From assembly GCA_003862155.1 (NCBI GenBank), contig QOUV01000009.1, positions 19,727 through 83,726 on the forward strand: a DNA stretch of 64,000 bases, written 5' to 3'. The position numbers were made by a program, and so were the translations under genes. Of this stretch, positions 6,230-15,289 are shown piece by piece. Below the pieces are notes generated by a model. The model was given only the letters and a program-made list of their open reading frames with translations. It was not told the origin of the DNA and ran no database searches. Source of the stretch: Lachnospiraceae bacterium (lineage in GTDB: Bacteria > Bacillota > Clostridia > Lachnospirales > Lachnospiraceae). Within the stretch, counting starts at the first letter, position 1. Every line of letters begins with the position of its first letter.

Positions 6230-9079
6230 ATGAAGTTACCAGAGCTTAAAAAAATTTTCCGAAAGAAATACATCATCAGGGTAGTAGCAGGTGCCCTTGT
6301 AGTTGGACTTGTAAGTACAAGTTCAGTTCAGTACACTGCTTTAGCTGATAAGGCAGCCACGACAGAGCAGACCACAAACGACATAATAAGCACTGACGAT
6401 GTAAAGGTATCGAACAAGGATATTGACAAGGACGAGACAGTTTACCTGATCTCAAAGGCAGACGGAACTGTTTCAGATACGATCGTAGCTTCTCACCTTG
6501 TAAATAAGGATGGTGCGGATAAGATCGAAGATGTCGCTGACCTTAAGAACATCAAGAACACAAACGGCAATGAGAAATTTACCCAGAACGGCACAGAAGT
6601 AACCTGGCAGGCAAATGGTAAGGATATTTACTATCAGGGCCATACGACAAAGGAAGCCCCGGTTTCTGTAAAAGTCACCTATACTCTCGATGACAAAGAG
6701 GTAAAGCCAAAAGACCTTGCAGGAAAGAGCGGTCATGTAAAGATTCACTACGAGTACACGAACAATTCGACCTACACTGAAAATGTAAATGGTGAGAGTG
6801 TAACGACAGTAGTTCCGTTCGCTGCCATCACCGGAATGGTCTTAAACGATGATTTCACGAATATTAAGGTCACAAACGGCCGTGTAGTTCAGAATGGCAC
6901 AAAGTCAGTAGTGATCGGCTACGCGCTTCCTGGACTTAAGGATTCACTCGAGAAAGCCGGAGGCAAATTTGACAAGGACGTCGAGCTTCCTGACTCACTC
7001 GATATCGAGGCAGATGTAAAGAATTTCGACCTTGAGACTCAGATGACAGCCATTGTAGATGCCTCAAATACTATTACATCAAGCTCCAAGTCATCTAATA
7101 CAATCTCAAATGATATTGATAAGCTCTCAGATGCAGGAGATCAGTTAAAGGATGGCTCAGAGCAGCTCGCAGACGGCACCAGCCAGTTAAATGACGGCGC
7201 AAAGAAGCTTGCAGGTGGCGCAAAGAGTGCCAAAGACGGCAGCAGCAAACTCGCTTCAGGCACTAAACAGCTGAAGGACGGCCTCGGCACCCTGAATTCA
7301 AACATGGGAACATTCAAGAGCGGTGCCTCATCTCTTTCCAGTGGCTTAAACCAGTACACAGCGGGAGTTTCAAAGCTGAACGGCGGCATTGGAACACTTA
7401 GATCCGGACTCTCTCCACTCAGGAGCCAGCTTCCAGCTTTAAAGAAGATAAACTTTAACGACCTGGCAAACCAGCTTACTGCACTTTCAACTGGTGTAAG
7501 TCAGTTGAAGAGTGGTTCTGACCAGCTCCTCGCAGGATATAACGGCGATGGCACCGCAAAGAATCCTGGACTTGTAAAGAGCATGGATCAGCTGACAGCT
7601 GGCGCAAAGTCGGTATCTGACGGAGCTTCATCTGTATCTTCTGGCGCTTCAAGTTTATCTGATGGTGCCACGAAGGCATCGACTGGCGCCTCAAGTGTAT
7701 CGAGTGGAGCATCGGATGTATCGAATGGTGCTGCAAATGTATCAAATGGAGCTTCGACACTTTCAGATTCAGCTTCAAAGCTGGCAGGTGGAGCCAAATC
7801 AGTATCTGATGGTGCTGCAAAGGTAGATGCCGGAATCGGTCAGCTTGAGACTCAGCTTTCAGGGCTTGGTACGCAGTTTGGCACAATATCGCAGGAACAG
7901 CTGACAGAGACAATAGACAAAAGCTTGAACACAAATCAAAGTCTTATATCTCTTCTAAAAAGTACAAAAATTTTAACAGACGATAAGATCACGCTTGCAA
8001 ATATTGACGGTGTCGTTACAAAACTTACAGAAAATCAGACTCAAGTAATAGATGCTCTGGCAAAGGCAAATAGCAACGATACAGTAACAGCAACAGCTAC
8101 TTACTATACAGCTCTTGATGTTCTGCATCGTGTACAATCAGCACGTGATGCACTCAATACAGCCGAACAGTCACTTCAGGACATGCTGACAAATGAAACA
8201 ACTCAGAAACAGCTGAAGGAACTTAAAGATGGATCTGCGCAGGTGGCAAATGGAGCTAAGCAGGTTTCTGAAGGATCACAGCAGCTTGCAGCCGGATCAA
8301 AGCAGCTTGCAACTGGATCGAAGTCACTGGCTGATGGATCTAAGAATCTCGCAACTGGATCAAAGTCACTGGCCGATGGTTCAAAGACACTGGCAGATGG
8401 AGCTAAGCAGCTTGCCGACGGTTCAAGCACACTCGCTACAGGATCAAAGACCGAGAGCGACGGCATGACCCAGGCCAATGCTGGAGTTAAGCAGCTTGCC
8501 AATGGACACAAGCAGCTGTCCGATGGAATCAATGAGCTTTACACCTCGCTTAACAATTCCGGCATCAGCAAGCTCGATGTAAAGAAGTACTCATCACTTC
8601 CGACAGCGGCAGAGACTCTTATCGATGGTGTTGATCAGCTTTACAAGGGCGGCAATACTCTTGTGGCAAATAACAGTAAGCTCACCGGAGGAGCTTCGAA
8701 GCTTTCAAGTGGTGCAGGTCAGATTTCAAGCGGTGTCAGCAGACTCTACAGCGGAGCCGGAACACTGTTCAACGGACAGAATACTCTGACGAGTGGACTT
8801 TCAACACTCTATGATGGCACGAACACTCTCGCTGACGGAGCCGAAAAGCTCACAAGCGGTGCAGATAAGCTTCATGACGGAATCGTAAAGCTCGACAAGG
8901 AAGGCATTGAAAAACTTGTAAACTCTTACAACGGAGACATCAAACCTCTTGCAAATCAGCTTCGTGCAGCACTAGATGCCGGCGAGGACTACCAGAGCTT
9001 CTCAGGTCTTGCCGATGGCAAGCAGGGATCAGTTCAGTTCCTTTACAGAATGGATGGCATCTCAAAGGATGACGACTGA
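6230..9079 (+). CDS. Secreted xxxLxxG heptad-repeat protein
   Basis: A 949-residue protein with a signal peptide (residues 1-40, hydrophobic VAGALVVGLVSTSSVQYTALA). A globular N-terminal domain runs to about residue 285. Two long runs of X-X-X-L-X-X-G heptads follow, such as LADGTSQLNDGAKKL (about 300-550 and 664-890), the signature of TIGR03057-type YhgE/MmpL-associated proteins. Between them is a non-repetitive, more AT-rich segment (about residues 550-660). It lacks the C-terminal membrane helices of full YhgE proteins and ends in an acidic tail. GGAGGAAAAATAA precedes the ATG. The role is unknown; coupling to the transporter suggests an extracellular rod or adaptor. Confidence 0.85.
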   Translation: MKLPELKKIFRKKYIIRVVAGALVVGLVSTSSVQYTALADKAATTEQTTNDIISTDDVKVSNKDIDKDETVYLISKADGTVSDTIVASHLVNKDGADKIEDVADLKNIKNTNGNEKFTQNGTEVTWQANGKDIYYQGHTTKEAPVSVKVTYTLDDKEVKPKDLAGKSGHVKIHYEYTNNSTYTENVNGESVTTVVPFAAITGMVLNDDFTNIKVTNGRVVQNGTKSVVIGYALPGLKDSLEKAGGKFDKDVELPDSLDIEADVKNFDLETQMTAIVDASNTITSSSKSSNTISNDIDKLSDAGDQLKDGSEQLADGTSQLNDGAKKLAGGAKSAKDGSSKLASGTKQLKDGLGTLNSNMGTFKSGASSLSSGLNQYTAGVSKLNGGIGTLRSGLSPLRSQLPALKKINFNDLANQLTALSTGVSQLKSGSDQLLAGYNGDGTAKNPGLVKSMDQLTAGAKSVSDGASSVSSGASSLSDGATKASTGASSVSSGASDVSNGAANVSNGASTLSDSASKLAGGAKSVSDGAAKVDAGIGQLETQLSGLGTQFGTISQEQLTETIDKSLNTNQSLISLLKSTKILTDDKITLANIDGVVTKLTENQTQVIDALAKANSNDTVTATATYYTALDVLHRVQSARDALNTAEQSLQDMLTNETTQKQLKELKDGSAQVANGAKQVSEGSQQLAAGSKQLATGSKSLADGSKNLATGSKSLADGSKTLADGAKQLADGSSTLATGSKTESDGMTQANAGVKQLANGHKQLSDGINELYTSLNNSGISKLDVKKYSSLPTAAETLIDGVDQLYKGGNTLVANNSKLTGGASKLSSGAGQISSGVSRLYSGAGTLFNGQNTLTSGLSTLYDGTNTLADGAEKLTSGADKLHDGIVKLDKEGIEKLVNSYNGDIKPLANQLRAALDAGEDYQSFSGLADGKQGSVQFLYRMDGISKDDD

Positions 9080-9158
9080 TCTCGGATGCATAGCATCTTG
9101 AAAATGAGAACGCTATGGACTAAAAAATAGCTGATTGATTAACGATCAGATGTATGCT

Positions 9159-9200
9159 AAAATACCCCCGGCAGGTAAATCTGCCGGGGGTATTTTTAAA
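9159..9200 (+). terminator. Strong intrinsic terminator after the MMPL operon
   Basis: AAAATACCCCCGGCAG (9159-9174) and CTGCCGGGGGTATTTT (9181-9196) form a 16-bp stem around a six-base loop, with a T-rich 3' arm. It separates the transporter operon from hisA. Confidence 0.92.
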
Positions 9201-9254
9201 ATGGCAAAGGGCTTCGACTGCCATTTACATTAAAAAAGCCAGAGGTACTTTATT

Positions 9255-10034
9255 ATGAGATTCAGACCGTGTATCGATATCCACGATGGACAGGTTAAGC
9301 AGATTGTAGGCTCAAGCCTCGATGACAGGAGTGACAGCGCAAAGGAAAACTTTGTCTCGGCTCACGATGCAGGATATTTTGCTTCGATGTATCGGGAAAA
9401 GGACCTGCCGGGTGGGCACGTCATAATGCTTAATGCCCGCGGGACCGACGAGTATGAGGCCTCGAAGAGACAGGCCATGCTCGCTCTTGAAGCCTATCCG
9501 GGCGGGCTTATGGTTGGCGGCGGATTAAATGACGAAAATGTAGGAGAATTTCTGGATGCGGGCGCGAGTCACGGCATTTTTACAAGCTTTATATTTTCGG
9601 ATGGACAGATCCAGATGGACCGTCTGAGAAGGCTTGTGAGATCGGCCGGAAGAGAGCATATCGTCTTAGACCTCTCGTGCAAAAAGAGGGACGGCGATTA
9701 CTACGTCGTAACCGACCGCTGGCAGAAATTTACGGACCAGAAGCTTTCTTTGGACCTGCTCAGATACTTAGAGGACAGCTGCGACGAGTACCTGATACAC
9801 GCTGCCGATGTCGAGGGAAAGAAGGCCGGCGCCGATGAGCAGCTTCTTAGTGTGCTCGCAGATTACGACGGACTGCCGGTGACTTACGCAGGAGGAGTCG
9901 GAAGCTACGACGACCTGCGTGAGATAAAAAAACTCACGGATGGCAGGATAGATGTGACGATCGGGAGCGCGCTCGATATTTTTGGCGGCACACTTGAACT
10001 GGAGCAGATTTTAAGTATAATAGAAAAGGGCTAA
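9255..10034 (+). CDS. hisA: Phosphoribosylformimino-AICAR ribotide isomerase, eukaryotic type
   Basis: A 259-residue (beta/alpha)8 isomerase of the histidine pathway that converts ProFAR to PRFAR. The start MRFRPCIDIHDGQVKQIVG and the blocks LPGGHVIMLN, GGLMVGGGLNDEN, HIVLDLSCKKRDG and PVTYAGGVGSYDDL match the fungal/plant HIS6 form (TIGR02129) better than ordinary bacterial HisA. The likely catalytic residues are Asp8 and the Asp of VLDLSC. It stands apart from other his genes and is followed 11 bases later by dapF, perhaps as one transcript. The family call is by pattern memory, and the eukaryotic-type subclass is likely. Confidence 0.85.
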   Translation: MRFRPCIDIHDGQVKQIVGSSLDDRSDSAKENFVSAHDAGYFASMYREKDLPGGHVIMLNARGTDEYEASKRQAMLALEAYPGGLMVGGGLNDENVGEFLDAGASHGIFTSFIFSDGQIQMDRLRRLVRSAGREHIVLDLSCKKRDGDYYVVTDRWQKFTDQKLSLDLLRYLEDSCDEYLIHAADVEGKKAGADEQLLSVLADYDGLPVTYAGGVGSYDDLREIKKLTDGRIDVTIGSALDIFGGTLELEQILSIIEKG

Positions 10035-10045
10035 GGAGGATTTTT

Positions 10046-10939
10046 ATGACATCGATAGATTTTACGAAAATGCATGGCTGCGGTAATGACTATGTCTATG
10101 TCGACTGCACGAAGGATGTTATAGAGGATGGTTCTTCTATCGCCAGATTCGTCAGCGACAGGCATTTTGGCATCGGTTCGGACGGACTGATCCTTATAAA
10201 AAAGTCCGACGTGGCCGATTTTCTGATGGATATGTACAACGCCGACGGCTCGAAAGGTGAGATGTGCGGAAACGGTATCCGATGCGTAGCGAAGTTCGTA
10301 TATGACAATGGACTTACGGATAAGACGACTATCACTGTTGAGACTCTTGCCGGAGTAAAGACCTTAGAGCTTACCGTAAAGGAGGGAAAGGTTGCTGAAG
10401 TCCTTGTAAATATGGGCTCTCCAGACCTTATCGCATCGCATGTTCCGGTCACATTCCCGAAAGAGAAGATGATAAACGAACCTATGGAGGTCGATGGTAA
10501 TATTTACCGTGTGACCTGTGTTTCGATGGGAAATCCGCACTGCGTCATTTTTACAGATGAGGACAACAGGACACTCGATCTGCCACATATCGGACCTATT
10601 TTCGAGAATCATTCGACCTTCCCGAAGAGGACGAATACCGAATTCGCGAATATCCTCGACAGGAAGAATATCCGGATGAGAGTCTGGGAGAGAGGCAGCG
10701 GTGAGACGCTTGCCTGCGGAACAGGCGCCTGTGCTACGACTGTAGCAGCAGTTGTAAATGGACTGACTGACGAGGAAGTCACGATGCACCTTCTTGGAGG
10801 TGACCTGACAGTCAGATACGACAGGGCCAATGATACAGTCTGGCTCAAGGGACCTGCGACTACTGTATTTACAGGACATATAGATATTCCGGATTCGTTT
10901 GAGAAGGACGATGTGAAGATCTACGAACCGGGTAAATGA
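10046..10939 (+). CDS. dapF: Diaminopimelate epimerase
   Basis: A 297-residue enzyme interconverting LL- and meso-diaminopimelate for lysine and peptidoglycan. It has MHGCGNDYVYVD at the N-terminus, the first catalytic cysteine in MCGNGIRC, and the second in GETLACGTGACATTVAAV. AAGGAGGATTTTT precedes the ATG. It is followed by dapL, which makes the substrate. Confidence 0.96.
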   Translation: MTSIDFTKMHGCGNDYVYVDCTKDVIEDGSSIARFVSDRHFGIGSDGLILIKKSDVADFLMDMYNADGSKGEMCGNGIRCVAKFVYDNGLTDKTTITVETLAGVKTLELTVKEGKVAEVLVNMGSPDLIASHVPVTFPKEKMINEPMEVDGNIYRVTCVSMGNPHCVIFTDEDNRTLDLPHIGPIFENHSTFPKRTNTEFANILDRKNIRMRVWERGSGETLACGTGACATTVAAVVNGLTDEEVTMHLLGGDLTVRYDRANDTVWLKGPATTVFTGHIDIPDSFEKDDVKIYEPGK

Positions 10940-10997
10940 TTTTTTCTAAACATATATGGACCAGGTAAATTTTTTTCAAATAGATAAGGAGAAACAG

Positions 10998-12212
10998 ATG
11001 TATCAGGTTAACACGAATTATCTGAAGTTACCGGGAAGCTACTTGTTTTCGACTATTGCGAAGAAGGTAGCAGCTTTTCAGGAAAAGAATCCTGACAAGG
11101 AGATCATCAGGCTCGGAATCGGAGACGTAACCCAGCCTCTTCCAAAGGTCGTTATCGATGCCCTTCACAAGGCTGTCGATGAGCAGGCTGATGCGAAGAC
11201 ATTCAAGGGCTATTCACCGGATCTCGGCTATCAGTTCCTTAGAGACGCCATCGCAAAGCACGATTTCAAGGACAGAGGATGCGACATCGCATCTGATGAG
11301 ATTTTCGTATCTGACGGCGCGAAGAGCGATTCAGGAAATATCCAGGAACTTTTCTCAGAGGACAATGTGATCGCTGTGACGGATCCTGTCTACCCTGTAT
11401 ATGTAGATTCAAATGTAATGGCCGGACGCTGCGGAAACTACGATCCGAATACCGGTATGTGGGACAGGGTGGTTTATATGCCTTCTACCGCCGAGAACGG
11501 ATTTGTGCCGGAGCTTCCTGAGAAGACACCTGATATCATCTACCTCTGCCTTCCGAATAACCCGACAGGAACTACTCTTAAGAAAGCAGAGCTCCAGAAG
11601 TGGGTTGACTACGCAAATCAGAAGGGCTCTATCATTATTTTCGATGCAGCCTATGAGCACTACATTTCATCACCAGACGTTCCTCACTCGATCTACGAGT
11701 GCGAGGGAGCAAAGAACTGCTGCATAGAGATCAGATCGTTCTCGAAGACAGCCGGATTTACCGGACTTCGTCTCGGATACACTGTAGTTCCGAAGAGCCT
11801 GAAGTCGGGAGACGCTTCTCTTCACGACATGTGGGCCCGCCGTCACGGAACAAAGTTCAACGGAGCGCCTTACATCGTACAGCGAGCTGGTGAGGCTATC
11901 TTCTCAGAGGAAGGCCAGAAGGAGATAGATGAGCTCGTCGGCTACTATATGGAGAACGCACGTATTATCCGCGAGGGACTTTCATCCGCTGGCTTTACCT
12001 GCTTCGGCGGCAAGGATGCTCCTTACATCTGGATGAAGACACCTGACAATATGTCAAGCTGGGAATTCTTCGACTACCTGCTTGAGAAGATAAATGTCGT
12101 AGGTACACCGGGAAGCGGTTTCGGTCCTTCAGGAGAAGGCTACTTCAGACTGACAGCTTTCGGCACTCACGAGAATACAAAGAAGGCAATCGAGAGATTC
12201 AAGACTCTCTGA
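10998..12212 (+). CDS. dapL: LL-diaminopimelate aminotransferase
   Basis: A 404-residue PLP-dependent class I aminotransferase that converts tetrahydrodipicolinate directly to LL-diaminopimelate. It starts MYQVNTNYLKLPGSYLFSTI, like other DapL proteins, at an ATG with AAGGAG upstream; the in-frame ATG at 10956 lacks such a site. The PLP-lysine block is SFSKTAGFTGLRLGY, and CLPNNPTGT is also present. With dapF it gives a complete two-step route to meso-DAP. Confidence 0.95.
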   Translation: MYQVNTNYLKLPGSYLFSTIAKKVAAFQEKNPDKEIIRLGIGDVTQPLPKVVIDALHKAVDEQADAKTFKGYSPDLGYQFLRDAIAKHDFKDRGCDIASDEIFVSDGAKSDSGNIQELFSEDNVIAVTDPVYPVYVDSNVMAGRCGNYDPNTGMWDRVVYMPSTAENGFVPELPEKTPDIIYLCLPNNPTGTTLKKAELQKWVDYANQKGSIIIFDAAYEHYISSPDVPHSIYECEGAKNCCIEIRSFSKTAGFTGLRLGYTVVPKSLKSGDASLHDMWARRHGTKFNGAPYIVQRAGEAIFSEEGQKEIDELVGYYMENARIIREGLSSAGFTCFGGKDAPYIWMKTPDNMSSWEFFDYLLEKINVVGTPGSGFGPSGEGYFRLTAFGTHENTKKAIERFKTL

Positions 12213-12220
12213 CAGACAAA

Positions 12221-12260
12221 AAGGTCCGCTGCAGTTTCTGCAGCGGGCTCTTTTTTATTT
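12221..12260. terminator. Bidirectional terminator between dapL and the phosphoesterase
   Basis: CCGCTGCAG (12227-12235), three bases, CTGCAGCGG (12239-12247), flanked by A-rich sequence on the left and CTTTTTTATTT on the right. It can serve both convergent genes. Confidence 0.88.
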
Positions 12261-13001
12261 CAATACTTTTATCGGTTTAAAATTCAGATAGTCGCCGGAT
12301 ACGAGAGAGTACTTCACACCGTGATGCATTCCATGGATGCTGTCGTGAAAACGCTCTCTGCCGTGGCTGTGCGAGTAGATGACCTGCTCGACCCCGAGCT
12401 CCTCGGCGATACGGGTAAAGGTCGAGTCGGTCTCTAAGATCGAAGTAGGCGGATAGTGGAGAAAGATGATAAATTTCTTGAAGCCGGCTTCCTTTGCGGC
12501 ATTGATTCCTGTCACAAGCCGGCTCCTCTCGCGCTCTATGAGCTCCTTCGAGTGCTCAAAGGCGTCTCTGTCATAGCCTGTGATCATATTTGTCCTGGTA
12601 TCGACATAGAAAGGTCCCTCGAAACAGAATCCCTTGGTGCCAACCAGGGCATAGTCTTTGTAAGTGTAAAAATTATTCTGAAGGAAATAAAGCCTCCCTT
12701 TGAAGATATCGTTAAGCTTTTTAGTCTGATTAGCCTTCCAGAAGTGGTCGTGGTTTCCGCGCAGCAGGATCTTCCTGCCTGGAAACGCTGCGATAAATTC
12801 CAGATCGCGCTGAGACTGCACGAGGTTGTTTCCCCATGAGTGGTCGCCGGTAAGCACCAGCGTGTCGTCTGGTTTTACAAGTTTTTCTATATTTTTCTTA
12901 GCCTTCCACTCGTGATCTTTCCAGATTTTTCCAAAGCGCTCCTGCGACTTTTCCGGATTCGAAAAGGAAAGGTGAAGGTCGCCCAATGCGTAAAGTGCCA
13001 T
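12255..13001 (-). CDS. Calcineurin-like metallophosphoesterase
   Basis: A 248-residue protein with the metal-binding motifs of the family in order: GDLHLS (residues 7-12), TGDHSWGN (about 51-58), RGNHDHFWK (about 80-88), HYPPT (about 182) and SHSHGRER (about 210). The substrate is unknown. The related bacterial YpbG-like proteins are also uncharacterised. It is divergent from the GNAT gene across about 70 bases. Confidence 0.88.
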   Translation of the reverse strand: MALYALGDLHLSFSNPEKSQERFGKIWKDHEWKAKKNIEKLVKPDDTLVLTGDHSWGNNLVQSQRDLEFIAAFPGRKILLRGNHDHFWKANQTKKLNDIFKGRLYFLQNNFYTYKDYALVGTKGFCFEGPFYVDTRTNMITGYDRDAFEHSKELIERERSRLVTGINAAKEAGFKKFIIFLHYPPTSILETDSTFTRIAEELGVEQVIYSHSHGRERFHDSIHGMHHGVKYSLVSGDYLNFKPIKVLK

Positions 13002-13073
13002 ATTGTGCCTCTTGTCTTTCGGTTTGCTTCTAATTATAATAAAGATGTTGACAAAATCAAGAGAAAGGAATGA

Positions 13074-13865
13074 ATGGGACAGGTCAGATTTTTTCTAAAA
13101 AATAAAACGGCAGAGGACGAGGCTTTCCTTAAAAACAATGCGCTCTCGCCCGATATCGCACACGATGTCGCAGTCTGTGATTCGGCAGAGGATGCCGAAG
13201 AACTTAAGAAAAAGCAAGTGGCGGTGATCTGCTATGAGAGAAATGAAAAGCTCTCCGGGAGATACATCATAGACTCGCTTTCGGCGCTCGATGATGAATT
13301 CATTAAAAAAGTGCACGACGCCTTTTACAGGGTGCCGAGGGTGATCTTAGAGACAGAGCGCACGATAATAAGGCAGTGCGATCCTGAAAGAGATGTCCTG
13401 CCGATGACTAAGCTCTACTCGAAGCCCCATGTGACGGATTATATCGAAAACCTCTACCCGCTCGCGCAGGAGACAGTCTACCAGAGAGAGTACTTCGACA
13501 ATATCTATGACCTGTATGATTTTGGCATGTGGAATGTCTTTTTAAAAAGCACGGGAAAGCTAATAGGAAGGTGCGGACTCGAGTACATGGACCCGCCGGC
13601 AGAGCTTTTTTATACGACTGACCCGACACTTGAGCTGTCGCGGACAGAAGATCCGTGGCTTGAGCTCGGCTATGTCATTGATCCGGGTCTGTGGCATACG
13701 GGCCTTGGATTTGAGACGACATCTGCAGTGATGTCTCTTGCGATACAAAAAGGCCACAGCCACTTTTTCGCAGAGATCGATCCGAAAAATATCTCATCAA
13801 AAGGACTTGTGAAAAAGCTTGGCTTCAGGAAGACCAAGCCGGATCTCTGGGTGCGTATCATTTAA
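13074..13865 (+). CDS. GNAT-family N-acetyltransferase with extra N-terminal region
   Basis: 263 residues. The first ~95 are not recognisable. The rest is a RimJ/RimL-like acetyltransferase domain: LETERTIIRQCDPERD, NVFLKSTGKLIGRCGLEYM, LELGYVIDPGLWHTGLGFET and the closing NISSKGLVKKLGFRKT. AAAGGAATGA precedes the ATG. The acceptor substrate is unknown. The small gene that follows converges on it at a distance of only five bases. Confidence 0.82.
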   Translation: MGQVRFFLKNKTAEDEAFLKNNALSPDIAHDVAVCDSAEDAEELKKKQVAVICYERNEKLSGRYIIDSLSALDDEFIKKVHDAFYRVPRVILETERTIIRQCDPERDVLPMTKLYSKPHVTDYIENLYPLAQETVYQREYFDNIYDLYDFGMWNVFLKSTGKLIGRCGLEYMDPPAELFYTTDPTLELSRTEDPWLELGYVIDPGLWHTGLGFETTSAVMSLAIQKGHSHFFAEIDPKNISSKGLVKKLGFRKTKPDLWVRII

Positions 13866-13870
13866 TTGGA

Positions 13871-14149
13871 TCAGGATTCTTTCATCTCAGATGATTTTTC
13901 GGAAATCCATTTTGCGATTTCGTCAAGTGCCTCCTCTTTGAATTCAAAGTTCACAGAGGACATTTTTTCTTCAGGGGTCTTGTCGAAAGAGAACGGCCCT
14001 GGCCAGATGGTCACTTTCATGACTTTCTTTTTCGCGTCATCCTCCCCCTCTTCAGACTTTTCAATGCGATACCTCAATGGCCCGTCACTTCCGAGATACG
14101 GGCTTTTTTCGTAGAAACTCAGGTGCAGCAGGTCTTTTCTTTGAACCAT
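13871..14149 (-). CDS. Small conserved-looking hypothetical protein
   Basis: 92 residues, charged, not recognised. It begins MVQRKDLLHLSFYEKSPYLG behind a good GGAGGAAAT site and contains PLRYRIEKSEEG and KVTIWPGPFSFDKTPEEK. It is cytosolic, with no signal peptide or membrane segment. The ribosome-binding site and the fit into a tight gene gap support a real gene. Confidence 0.72.
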   Translation of the reverse strand: MVQRKDLLHLSFYEKSPYLGSDGPLRYRIEKSEEGEDDAKKKVMKVTIWPGPFSFDKTPEEKMSSVNFEFKEEALDEIAKWISEKSSEMKES

Positions 14150-14246
14150 ATTTCCTCCATAAGAAAAACAGACTGCCCCTTTTTACTCCGGGGCGTTTGT
14201 GGTAAAATAAATAGCGCAACTAAATGATATACGAAAAGAGACATGT

Positions 14247-15275
14247 ATGCAAAGGTTTTTCAGAGAAAACAGGGACAGACTGATCTCGGCTCTGGTTGTT
14301 TTTGTAATGCTTATTGTCTGCTTTGCAAATTCGGGCAGCGGACAGATCGAAGATGCTGTGACCGACTCGAAGCAATACAAACCGACTACGGAGTGGATGC
14401 AGGAGATAGACGACGACACGCCGATTTCATCTATTTCTATTCCGGGCACTCACGACAGCGCCGCAGAGCATATTTTCCCGGGATATTTTTTACAGACACA
14501 GAGTATGTCGATAGCCGACCAGCTGACGAATGGCTTCAGGTATCTTGATATCAGACTCGAAGTCGAGTCCGGAAAGAACGGAGATTTCCTGGGCTTCGTG
14601 CACAATTTTGGAAAGTGCCGCAGGTCGGGCAGCATTTTTTCAAAGCAGCTAAGATTTGAAGAGATCGTAGATCAGATCTATGCGTTTTTGAAAGCGCATC
14701 CGTCCGAGACGGTGCTGTTTGCCGTAAAGGATGAGAACAAGAGCGACAACGCCAGGGAGTTCGAGAGTCTGCTTTTTAAGGAGATCAATCAGCACAGAGA
14801 CAACTGGTATATTTACGATTCTATACCGAAGCTTTCGAAAGTCAGGGGCAGGATCGTACTGATCCGAAGATTTTCAGATGCCCTGGACTATGGCAGCGCC
14901 GGGCTCAATTTCAACTGGAACGACCAGGGCTCTAAGATAAGCGTCGATCTTCCGTATGTGATGTATTCCTTAAATGGCATGGATAAGCTCTGGGTTCAGG
15001 ACAGGTACAGGTTCAATGTAGGGCAGAAGAGGGATGCGTTCCTCGACATGCTGCGAAACGTTGCGGCCGATGACCACACCTTCGCGCTGAACTATCTCTC
15101 GACTGCGGGAGACGGTGCGGCGGGGCACCCGCAGGGATATGCCGATATTTTAAATAATATACTGCTGTCCACGCGTCTGGCATCCCAGACCAGCTACGGC
15201 ACCATTGTCGTAGACTTCGGAACGAGGCGCATCGCACAGCACATTTATATGTCAAATTTCATGCAGGAATCATAG
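14247..15275 (+). CDS. Membrane-anchored PI-specific phospholipase C-like protein
   Basis: 342 residues with an N-terminal membrane anchor (about 12-32, ISALVVFVMLIVCFANS) and a PLC X-type domain. Seen are SISIPGTHDSAA (first catalytic His), GFRYLDIRLEV, DFLGFVHNFG (second His), LKAHPSETVLFAVKDEN and GRIVLIRRF. It probably cleaves phosphatidylinositol or a related head group outside the membrane. A TGTGGTAAAAT extended -10-like element lies at 14199-14209. It is followed 14 bases later by the next gene. Confidence 0.85.
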   Translation: MQRFFRENRDRLISALVVFVMLIVCFANSGSGQIEDAVTDSKQYKPTTEWMQEIDDDTPISSISIPGTHDSAAEHIFPGYFLQTQSMSIADQLTNGFRYLDIRLEVESGKNGDFLGFVHNFGKCRRSGSIFSKQLRFEEIVDQIYAFLKAHPSETVLFAVKDENKSDNAREFESLLFKEINQHRDNWYIYDSIPKLSKVRGRIVLIRRFSDALDYGSAGLNFNWNDQGSKISVDLPYVMYSLNGMDKLWVQDRYRFNVGQKRDAFLDMLRNVAADDHTFALNYLSTAGDGAAGHPQGYADILNNILLSTRLASQTSYGTIVVDFGTRRIAQHIYMSNFMQES

Positions 15276-15289
15276 ATAGAAGGATTTAT

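Noticed and set aside
7141..8532. Minus-strand frames across the heptad-repeat gene
   Set aside because: They are mirror readings of the repeated plus-strand gene with repetitive Pro/Ser-rich text and no start signals.
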